Shown here: in pieces, positions 1 to 6,469 of the stretch
How the letters are laid out: each line of letters starts with the position of its first letter
Numbering within the stretch: position 1 is the first letter of the stretch
NCBI GenBank assembly: GCA_002320485.1
Contig: DCKW01000035.1
Location: 1 to 16,834 of the forward strand
Direction of reading: 5' to 3'
DNA: 16,834 nucleotides
Source: Micavibrio sp. UBA1664
GTDB lineage: Bacteria; Pseudomonadota; Alphaproteobacteria; Micavibrionales; UBA1664
Made by a program: the position numbers and the translations under genes
The notes under the pieces: model-generated
Databases searched by the model: none
What the model was told of the DNA's origin: nothing
Seen by the model: the letters and a program-made list of their open reading frames with translations, nothing else

Positions 1-299
1 GGTTTTGGGGATGGGATCCTAAGGAAAACGGAGCCCTCCTCATTGTTTTATGGCTGACATGGGTGTTACACGGACGCGTGTGCGGACAATTGAGAGAAAG
101 GATGTTTTTTGCGGCCTTGGCCCTGACTAACATTATGGTTGCCCTGACATGGTTCGGCGTCAATTTATTGGGTGTCGGATTACATAGCTATGGCTTCATT
201 AGCGGCATTGCCTGGGGATTGGGTGTCTTTGTAACGATACAATTATGTATCGTATGCGGATTATATTATTTTCCGAGATGGCGGAGGACATATGATTAA
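1..299 (+). CDS. CcsA-type cytochrome c biogenesis (haem handling) protein, 3' end only
   Basis: The gene enters from the left edge; the first complete codon is at position 3. The reading frame begins FWGWDPKENGALLIVLW, the tryptophan-rich WWD haem-binding segment of the CcsA/CcmC/CcmF superfamily, in the form found in CcsA-type proteins. It continues with the FGVNLLGVGLHSYGF segment, whose His is the usual axial haem ligand candidate, and then a last hydrophobic helix. In this family the protein holds haem in the membrane for attachment to apocytochrome c. The stop codon overlaps the start of the next gene, a thioredoxin, by 8 bases, as expected if haem attachment and apocytochrome thiol reduction are coupled. 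An ATG at 63 lies inside the conserved domain and is not the real start. Family assignment is confident; full length and accessory domains lie outside the window. Confidence 0.85.
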   Translation, partial: FWGWDPKENGALLIVLWLTWVLHGRVCGQLRERMFFAALALTNIMVALTWFGVNLLGVGLHSYGFISGIAWGLGVFVTIQLCIVCGLYYFPRWRRTYD

Positions 300-810
300 A
301 AATTGTATTCTGGCGTTTGCCCTTGCCGTGTTTATAGGTGGCTTAACCTATGGTCTTAATGTGTATTTTAAAAGCGAAAAAGGCGATTTTTTTATCTTGG
401 AAAAAGGAAAACCCGTGCCTGACTTTGCGTTTGAAACCTTTGACGGCGCATCTCACTCGTTCGCAGACTATAAAAATCAGGATGTTTTGATACATTTCTG
501 GGCGTCGTGGTGTGCGCCTTGCGTGGTGGAATTCCCCGACCTCGTGGAACTGGCGCAATCCCGTCCTGATATCTCTGTGCTGGCGATTTCTTCGGACCGC
601 ACAGAAGGCGCAATTCAACGATTTTTGGATAAACACGCACCGGATTTGCCCGAAAATTTTCACATAGTTTACGATAGAAACGGGCATCTGACACGCGATA
701 AATTCAGTGTTTTTGCACTTCCTGAAACTTTTTATGTGCGGAAAGGCGGCATTTTTGATAGTCACATTATTGGCGCGTATGCCGATTGGGAACGGTTTTC
801 TTTTGAATAA
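292..810 (+). CDS. Membrane-anchored TlpA/ResA/CcmG-like thioredoxin
   Basis: This 172 aa protein has an uncleaved N-terminal anchor (about residues 4-24) and a periplasmic thioredoxin fold. The redox motif is WCAPC with Cys74 and Cys77, and the cis-proline is in ALPETFYV (Pro144). The stretch GKPVPDFAFETFDG before the active site is typical of TlpA/ResA/DsbE proteins. Such proteins use electrons from a DsbD or CcdA transporter to reduce the CXXCH cysteines of apocytochrome c, or thiols of copper-binding proteins. The start at 292 overlaps the upstream CcsA-type gene by 8 bases, implying coupled translation. Which of TlpA, ResA or CcmG it corresponds to cannot be settled from sequence alone; beside a CcsA-type protein a ResA-like job is the best inference. 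Confidence 0.85.
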   Translation: MIKNCILAFALAVFIGGLTYGLNVYFKSEKGDFFILEKGKPVPDFAFETFDGASHSFADYKNQDVLIHFWASWCAPCVVEFPDLVELAQSRPDISVLAISSDRTEGAIQRFLDKHAPDLPENFHIVYDRNGHLTRDKFSVFALPETFYVRKGGIFDSHIIGAYADWERFSFE

Positions 811-875
811 GACCTTGCTTTCGCCATATTTCGGCTGAATACTGGAGCATAAGGAACGGAAGGAAGCGAGAAGGG

Positions 876-1328
876 ATGCTCAAATCAATAATGATACTGG
901 CCTTTACGATTATGGCCCTTGCCATGCCGATTCACGCGCAGGAAATTATTGAAGGCGAACCGACCGGTCAAAAAAGCCAAAAGGAAGAAGAGGGCAAATT
1001 CACAATCGTGCTGTTTTATGCTGATTGGTGTCCGTCTTGTAAAATCCTGTTGCCACGCCTGAATGACGCCATATCCGATCTGGAAAACAAGGACATTATA
1101 CGCATCGTCAAATTTGATTTTTCCAATGACCTGACACAAGTGGAAAGTGCAGGCTTGGCAGGAGAGCACGGTTTAAGTGATATTTACAATGAATATTCGC
1201 CGGGCACGGGGTTTGCCATTCTTGTCGATCAGGATATTGAAATTTATGAACAAAAACGGTTGACCGTCAATGATTCCACGATACAAATAACCGAAAAAAT
1301 CAAAAAATTTATCAAAACAAAAACATGA
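876..1328 (+). CDS. Secreted thioredoxin-like protein, WCPSC motif, no cis-proline
   Basis: The 150 aa product starts with a clear signal peptide (MLKSIMILAFTIMALAMPIHA, probable cleavage after Ala21). It continues with a thioredoxin-like domain carrying WCPSC (Cys52, Cys55) after the FYAD strand. At the place where thioredoxins have cis-Pro-Thr, this protein reads SPGTGFAILVDQD, so the proline just before the following strand is missing. In other families this position governs substrate and metal access, so the protein may act on an unusual partner. A purine-rich stretch with GAAGGAAG precedes the ATG. The stop codon overlaps the start of the DsbD-like gene (ATGA at 1325-1328), so that protein is the likely electron donor. 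The exact subfamily is not recognised. Confidence 0.8.
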   Translation: MLKSIMILAFTIMALAMPIHAQEIIEGEPTGQKSQKEEEGKFTIVLFYADWCPSCKILLPRLNDAISDLENKDIIRIVKFDFSNDLTQVESAGLAGEHGLSDIYNEYSPGTGFAILVDQDIEIYEQKRLTVNDSTIQITEKIKKFIKTKT

Positions 1329-3352
1329 AATATTTTTTCTTTCTAACATTTTTTATCCTCAACATCATAGCGGGCGAATCGCATGCCCAAGAGCGCCACG
1401 CAACGTTAGAGATATTCGCATCGCAGAAGGAAGCAAGCGCGGGGAATACATTCTACATTGCAATTCGGCAAAATATTGATGACGAATGGCATACCTATTG
1501 GCAAAACGCAGGTGATTCCGGGGAACCGATGTCGATTGAGTGGATAACGCAGGACGGCGTCACCATATCCGATTTGCGTTTTCCGACACCCAAGGAAATA
1601 CGGTATGATCCCCTTGTCAATTACGGGTTTGAAGGGCGGCCAATTTACCTTCAAACAGTCACAGTGGACGAAGATTTCAAAGACGATGCAATCACTTTAC
1701 AAGGAGATGCGTTCTGGTTGATATGTAAGGAAATATGCATACCTGAAATGCAGACAATTTCCTTGACCATCCCTGTTGGGGCAAATCGTGAAACAACGAA
1801 TTCTTCTATTTTCGTGCAGGCAAAAAACAATATGCCGCAAGAAAAGGATTGGCCGGCGCGATTAGAAAAGAAAGGCAATACGGCATTTTTAACCGTAAGC
1901 GTGCCTGAAGATGTCCGCAATAATTTTCAAACTGTCGAGGTCTATCCCTATGACTGGGGTGTGATGAAAACGGCTGAAACTGCCGTTACCGATATTCGCG
2001 ATAATGGCGAGGTTGTAATTAGCAAAACCGCTGAAGACCGTGATTTTGCAGAACTTGTCGAGCCGCAGTTTGTTTTGAAAACAGAGGCGGGTGCTTATGT
2101 AGTTAAGGCCGGAACAGGCGGCGCGGCCGACGTTGTGGCGGCATCATCGGTACCGTTTCTGGTCATTATTATTTTTGCCTTTATCGGGGGAATAATCCTG
2201 AATTTGATGCCGTGCGTGTTTCCGATCCTGTCGATGAAAGCGCTGAGCCTGGTTAAACTATCGGGGCAGGAGCGTCGCCACGCCCAGGCCAGCGGTATTG
2301 GCTATACCGTAGGAATCGTCGCATCGTTTGTCGCAATCGCATTGCTGTTGATTGGCTTGAAAGCGGCAGGGGCGTCGATAGGCTGGGGCTTTCAATTGCA
2401 AAATCCTTATGTTGTAGCTATTTTAGCGACATTATTATTTGTGATAGCGCTAAACCTTGCGGGTTTGTTCGAGATCAGCAGCAGGTTCGTCAATCTTGGC
2501 GCACGGTTTACACGGGGCAATGATGTTAAATCATCCTTTTTTACCGGTGTGCTTGCCTGTATGGTAGCGACCCCTTGTTCCGCGCCTTTTATGGCGTCTG
2601 CAATCGGTTATGCCCTGACACAGACCATGATTATTGCCATAATCGTTTTTATAATTCTCGGGCTTGGGTTGGCCTTTCCGTATTTAATCTTATGTTTTAT
2701 TCCTAAGGTACAAAAAATCCTGCCCAAACCCGGGCCATGGATGCAAAGTTTCCGACAGTTTCTGGCTTTCCCGATGATGGCATCGGCCATATGGTTGGTG
2801 TGGGTTTTATCCCGTCAGGCAGGGGACATGGCAGTATTGTATATCTTGGCCCTGTTTCTTACGATAACGTTCATCATATGGCTTTACAGACGCTCTGTTA
2901 AAAGAAGCGTTAAATCCATAATCGCTGCGGTTATGATTGCAATTTTAATAGTCTATGCGCCGCTTCTTTCCAAAGGCGATGCACCTGCTCATGAGGCATT
3001 TACACAAGCCCGCCTGCAAACAGCACTTGAGGAGAATCCCGATCGGCCTGTCTTTGTCAATATGACGGCATCATGGTGCATTACCTGCCTTGTCAATGAA
3101 CGCACAACGTTATCGCAGGCATCGGTGACTCAAACATTTGAAGATTACAATGTTTTGTATATGAAAGGTGACTGGACCAACAAAAATCAGGAAATTACTC
3201 AATATCTGGAATCATTTCAACGGAACGGAGTCCCGCTTTATGTGTTTTATAACAAAGCGGATGAAAACGGGCGCAGGCCCGAACCGCAGATTTTGCCGCA
3301 GATTTTAACCCCTGCGCAAGTCATAGGGATAGTAAAAGGAGAGACCCCGTAA
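1325..3352 (+). CDS. DsbD/ScsB-type thiol:disulfide interchange transporter
   Basis: This 675 aa protein has the full three-part DsbD layout. A signal peptide (to about Ala22) leads into a periplasmic N-terminal immunoglobulin-like domain with CKEIC (Cys134, Cys138). The central polytopic membrane domain carries the two conserved cysteines in NLMPCVFP (Cys297) and VATPCSAPF (Cys418). The C-terminal periplasmic thioredoxin domain has WCITC (Cys585, Cys588) and a cis-proline in GVPLYVFY. DsbD-family proteins pass electrons from cytoplasmic thioredoxin through the membrane to periplasmic thiol proteins. The CX3C N-terminal domain resembles the ScsB-like alphaproteobacterial branch more than Escherichia coli DsbD. 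It is flanked on both sides by overlapping secreted redox genes, which are its probable clients. A dsbD symbol is withheld because the subfamily is uncertain. Confidence 0.9.
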   Translation: MKYFFFLTFFILNIIAGESHAQERHATLEIFASQKEASAGNTFYIAIRQNIDDEWHTYWQNAGDSGEPMSIEWITQDGVTISDLRFPTPKEIRYDPLVNYGFEGRPIYLQTVTVDEDFKDDAITLQGDAFWLICKEICIPEMQTISLTIPVGANRETTNSSIFVQAKNNMPQEKDWPARLEKKGNTAFLTVSVPEDVRNNFQTVEVYPYDWGVMKTAETAVTDIRDNGEVVISKTAEDRDFAELVEPQFVLKTEAGAYVVKAGTGGAADVVAASSVPFLVIIIFAFIGGIILNLMPCVFPILSMKALSLVKLSGQERRHAQASGIGYTVGIVASFVAIALLLIGLKAAGASIGWGFQLQNPYVVAILATLLFVIALNLAGLFEISSRFVNLGARFTRGNDVKSSFFTGVLACMVATPCSAPFMASAIGYALTQTMIIAIIVFIILGLGLAFPYLILCFIPKVQKILPKPGPWMQSFRQFLAFPMMASAIWLVWVLSRQAGDMAVLYILALFLTITFIIWLYRRSVKRSVKSIIAAVMIAILIVYAPLLSKGDAPAHEAFTQARLQTALEENPDRPVFVNMTASWCITCLVNERTTLSQASVTQTFEDYNVLYMKGDWTNKNQEITQYLESFQRNGVPLYVFYNKADENGRRPEPQILPQILTPAQVIGIVKGETP

Positions 3353-3951
3353 TGAAAATATTTCTGATGACCGCCATGGCCATTATTTTAAGTGTGAATA
3401 TTGCCATAGCCGCGCCGCAGATCGGTCAACCCGCCCCTGACTTTACAGGCACGGATACATTCGGCATGAGCCATCGCCTGTCTGATTACATCGGCAAAAC
3501 GGTTGTTTTAGAATGGACGAATACGGAATGTCCCTATGTCGGAAAACATTACAGCACCGGTAATATGCAGGCGATGCAAAAGGCTGCCGCGGCCAAGGGA
3601 ATTATATGGCTGACCATTGCCTCCTCGGCGGAAGGCAAGCAGGGATATACAACACCCGAGCAAGCCAACGAGTATATCAAGGCCAATAATGCACAAGCAA
3701 CCGCCCGTATTCTTGATCCGTCGGGGGAAATAGGCGGATTATATGAGGCTAAAACAACTCCGCATATGTTCGTCATCAACCCTGAAGGGCTTCTTGTTTA
3801 CGAGGGGGCTATTGACGATGATCCGAAATTCAAGAAAGATGGCATGAGAGGGGCCCGCAATTATGTTATTGCTGCATTAAGGGCGATTGATGCGGGGCAA
3901 CCTGTCGAGGTCACGCAAACCCAGCCTTACGGATGTTCGGTGAAATACTAA
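3352..3951 (+). CDS. Secreted peroxiredoxin-like (AhpC/TSA, PRX_like1) protein
   Basis: The 199 aa product has a cleavable signal peptide (about residues 1-20, AIAA) and a redoxin domain starting GQPAPDFTGTDTFG. The presumed peroxidatic cysteine is Cys60 in TNTECPYVGKHY. A second conserved cysteine, Cys195, lies in the C-terminal QPYGCSVKY, the usual end of this PRX_like1 family, and could serve as the resolving cysteine. The segment TTPHMFVINPEGLLVYEGAIDD is also characteristic. A good Shine-Dalgarno (AAAGGAGA) lies ahead of the start, which overlaps the upstream stop as TAATG. The likely role is a periplasmic thiol peroxidase or thiol carrier reduced by the adjacent DsbD-like transporter. 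The true substrate is not evident from sequence. Confidence 0.85.
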   Translation: MKIFLMTAMAIILSVNIAIAAPQIGQPAPDFTGTDTFGMSHRLSDYIGKTVVLEWTNTECPYVGKHYSTGNMQAMQKAAAAKGIIWLTIASSAEGKQGYTTPEQANEYIKANNAQATARILDPSGEIGGLYEAKTTPHMFVINPEGLLVYEGAIDDDPKFKKDGMRGARNYVIAALRAIDAGQPVEVTQTQPYGCSVKY

Positions 3952-3964
3952 GAAAAAGGAATAA

Positions 3965-4456
3965 ATGAAAATGCAAAAACTGTTTTATGTGCTGGCGCTG
4001 GTTCTTGTGGTTGCGGCCTGCGATAATAGCGAAACTTCATCCGTACAAGGAAAACGCAATGCGGTTTCAGTTTCTGATGCGTATGCTTTTGCCACACCCG
4101 GCTCTTTCCCCGCCGCGGCGGTATTCATGACGCTGGCCAATAAAACCAAAGACAATGATACTATGATAGGTTTTACGACCAATCGCGGGACGAAGGCCGA
4201 ATTACATACGATGGAAATGAATGGTGACATCATGCAAATGCGCGCGGTGGACGGTTATGAGGTCGAAGCGGGGCAACAGCATGTCTTACAATCGGGAGGC
4301 GACCATATCATGGTTTTCGGAATTAAAAATCCTTTAAAAGCCGGGGATAGTTTTGAAGGACGCGCCGTATTTGAAAAAGCCGGTGAAATCCCCGTAACTG
4401 TAATGGTTCGCGAAAGATCCACTTCACGTTCCGAAATGAATATGCAAAACAAATAG
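3965..4456 (+). CDS. PCu(A)C periplasmic copper chaperone, lipoprotein
   Basis: This 163 aa protein begins with a lipoprotein signal ending VVAAC (lipidated Cys19), so it should be tethered to a membrane facing the periplasm. The copper site matches the PCu(A)C pattern exactly: His81-X10-Met92-X21-His114-X-Met116. PCu(A)C proteins bind Cu(I) and hand it to the CuA or CuB centres of cytochrome oxidases or to Sco-like partners. It lies 13 bases after the peroxiredoxin-like gene, with AGAAAAAGGA as ribosome binding site. The placement after several thiol-redox genes fits a pathway that keeps copper-site cysteines reduced while copper is delivered. It is the last gene of the redox cluster. Most characterised homologues are soluble; a lipid anchor is less typical. 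Confidence 0.9.
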   Translation: MKMQKLFYVLALVLVVAACDNSETSSVQGKRNAVSVSDAYAFATPGSFPAAAVFMTLANKTKDNDTMIGFTTNRGTKAELHTMEMNGDIMQMRAVDGYEVEAGQQHVLQSGGDHIMVFGIKNPLKAGDSFEGRAVFEKAGEIPVTVMVRERSTSRSEMNMQNK

Positions 4457-4465
4457 GAATTCACC

Positions 4466-4495
4466 TTGCCACTCTTATTTAAAATCTGCTAAAAC
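4466..4495 (+). promoter_or_regulatory. Candidate housekeeping promoter for accB-accC
   Basis: TTGCCAC at 4466-4472 and GCTAAAAC at 4488-4495 resemble the Caulobacter housekeeping pattern (TTGACGS, then GCTANAWC). The -10 part matches fully; the 15-base spacing is one more than usual. An alternative -10, TATAAC at 4507-4512, lacks a good -35. This suggests accBC is transcribed separately from the redox cluster. Confidence 0.45.
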
Positions 4496-4529
4496 CGCTT
4501 TTGATCTATAACAATAAAAGTGAGATACA

Positions 4530-4997
4530 ATGAAAATTGATAGAGATGCCATCAGGGAATTGGCGGAAATATTAAATGATACCGACCTGACAGAGATTGA
4601 GGTCGAAGAAAAAGATTTGAAAATTCGTGTGGCACGTCAGATTACTCAAGCCGCGTATTCCGCACCTGCATATGCTCCCGCGCCAGCTCAGGCTCCCGCA
4701 CAGGGGGCGCCGTCCGCACCTGCGGAGGCAACCGCCGCCACGCCGGCTCTTGATGCGTCTCATCCGGGGGCATTGAAATCCCCTATGGTCGGAACTGCCT
4801 ACCTTGCGCCTGAACCGGGGGCATCCAATTTTGTATCTGTCGGCGATAAAGTAAGCGAAGGCGATACAATCCTGATCGTTGAGGCAATGAAGGTTATGAA
4901 TCCTATCAAGGCAACAAAATCGGGAACTATTAAACAGGTTGTTGCCAATGATGCCCAACCCGTGGAATTTGGCGACGTATTGGCAATCATTGAATAG
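4530..4997 (+). CDS. accB: Acetyl-CoA carboxylase biotin carboxyl carrier protein (BCCP)
   Basis: The 155 aa protein has the normal BCCP layout. The N-terminal part (residues 1-40) is followed by an Ala/Pro-rich flexible linker (about 41-75) and a C-terminal biotinyl domain. The domain contains EAMKVMNPI with the biotinylated Lys121, preceded by the SPMVGTAY strand and the short thumb-like insertion around APEPGASNFV. BCCP carries the carboxybiotin between biotin carboxylase and carboxyltransferase in the first step of fatty acid synthesis in the cytoplasm. accC follows after 9 bases. The start has a moderate purine-rich ribosome site (AAAAGTGAGA). Confidence 0.96.
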   Translation: MKIDRDAIRELAEILNDTDLTEIEVEEKDLKIRVARQITQAAYSAPAYAPAPAQAPAQGAPSAPAEATAATPALDASHPGALKSPMVGTAYLAPEPGASNFVSVGDKVSEGDTILIVEAMKVMNPIKATKSGTIKQVVANDAQPVEFGDVLAIIE

Positions 4998-5006
4998 GTT
5001 TTTCCA

Positions 5007-6377
5007 ATGTTTAAAAAAGTATTGATAGCAAATAGAGGTGAAATTGCCCTGCGTATTCACCGCGCTTGCAAGGAAATGGGCATCAAAACTGTTGCCGTTC
5101 ATTCAACCGCAGATGAAAATTCCATGGTGGTGCGCCTTGCCGATGAATCGGTCTGTATCGGGCCGCCTTCTGCTAAGGACAGCTATCTTAATATTCCTGC
5201 CATTCTGACCGCCGCGGCGATTACTGGGGCCGAGGCCATTCACCCCGGTTACGGCTTTCTTTCTGAAAATGCCGAATTTGCCCGAATGGTGGAGGAACAT
5301 GGATTTGCTTTTATCGGGCCGAAGCCCGAGCATATCGAATCTATGGGCGATAAGGTCGTTGCCAAGGAAACGGTTCAAAAGCTGGGATTGCCGGTGGTTC
5401 CCGGTTCCGAAGGGGCATTGACATCTGTAGAGGACGCATTGGAAACGGCGGAGTCTATGGGCTTTCCCGTTATTATCAAGGCGGCGTCAGGCGGCGGCGG
5501 TAAGGGGATGAAAGTTGTCCGCGAAGCCAAAGCCCTGAAAGAAGCATATTCAACCGCCAGATCCGAAGCGAAAGCGAACTTCGGTGACGACACGGTTTAC
5601 ATGGAGAAATTCTTGGAAAAACCGCGCCATATCGAAATTCAGGTTTTCGGCGATGGAGAGGGCGGCGGCATTCATTTGGGAGAGCGTGACTGCTCTATTC
5701 AGCGTCGCCATCAAAAGGTTGTCGAGGAAGGGCCTTCTCCCGTTCTGACCGAGGAGCAGCGTAATTATATTGGCGGAATTTCTGCTGATGTTGTGCAGAA
5801 AATGGGATATCGCGGAGCCGGAACATTCGAATTTTTATTTGAAGACGGAAAATTCTATTTCATGGAAATGAACACGCGTATTCAGGTGGAACACCCCGTT
5901 ACGGAAATGATTACGGGGATTGACCTTGTCAGTGAACAAATTCGTGTTGCCGCAGGCGAGGGCCTGTCGATTAACAAAGATCGTATTCGCCTGCGCGGTC
6001 ATGCGATCGAGGTTCGCGTGAATGCTGAAAATCCGCGTACGTTTTTACCTTCACCGGGAAAAATTAGTGAATATCATGCCCCGGGGGGATTGGGAGTACG
6101 TATGGACAGTGCCATTTATAAAGGATATTCCATACCGCCCTATTATGATTCAATGGTCGGGAAATTAATCGTGCACGGCCGCAATCGCGAGGAGTGTTTG
6201 CGCCGCTTGCATCGTGCGATCAACGAAACCGTTATAGAGGGTATTGAAACCACATTGCCTTTGCACAGTTGGATTATTTCGCAAAAAGATTTTATCGACG
6301 GAAATTATACAATTCACTGGCTTGAGCAACAATTGGCACGGCTGGATGAAGAGGATAAGGCGTCACAAACGGCCTAA
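5007..6377 (+). CDS. accC: Acetyl-CoA carboxylase, biotin carboxylase subunit
   Basis: This 456 aa protein matches the usual biotin carboxylase length. It opens with FKKVLIANRGEIALR, contains the glycine-rich ATP loop KAASGGGGKGMK (about 158-169) and the metal and catalytic segment FMEMNTRIQVEHPVTE (about 285-300). It also has HIEIQVFGDGEGGGIHLGERDCSIQRR, typical of the ATP-grasp domain, and ends with a biotin carboxylase C-terminal domain (RVNAENP..FLPSPG). It carboxylates the biotin on BCCP using ATP and bicarbonate. No clear Shine-Dalgarno precedes the ATG, so translation probably couples to accB. Confidence 0.97.
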   Translation: MFKKVLIANRGEIALRIHRACKEMGIKTVAVHSTADENSMVVRLADESVCIGPPSAKDSYLNIPAILTAAAITGAEAIHPGYGFLSENAEFARMVEEHGFAFIGPKPEHIESMGDKVVAKETVQKLGLPVVPGSEGALTSVEDALETAESMGFPVIIKAASGGGGKGMKVVREAKALKEAYSTARSEAKANFGDDTVYMEKFLEKPRHIEIQVFGDGEGGGIHLGERDCSIQRRHQKVVEEGPSPVLTEEQRNYIGGISADVVQKMGYRGAGTFEFLFEDGKFYFMEMNTRIQVEHPVTEMITGIDLVSEQIRVAAGEGLSINKDRIRLRGHAIEVRVNAENPRTFLPSPGKISEYHAPGGLGVRMDSAIYKGYSIPPYYDSMVGKLIVHGRNREECLRRLHRAINETVIEGIETTLPLHSWIISQKDFIDGNYTIHWLEQQLARLDEEDKASQTA

Positions 6378-6469
6378 TCGTTTTTTCAAAAGCGCAACTT
6401 AAAATAAAGCTTGAGTGATTATGACCAAATATTCTACCCTTGTGGCCAAGGGAGAAGGAAAAAACACGC

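Noticed and set aside
343..765. 140 aa open frame on the - strand across the TlpA-like gene
   Set aside because: It is antisense to a gene with a clear WCAPC thioredoxin domain; its Cys, Arg and Phe-rich composition is typical of a shadow frame.
4572..5102. 176 aa open frame on the - strand across accB and the start of accC
   Set aside because: Both genes beneath it are certain; the frame shows no domain and mirrors the low-complexity linker of accB.
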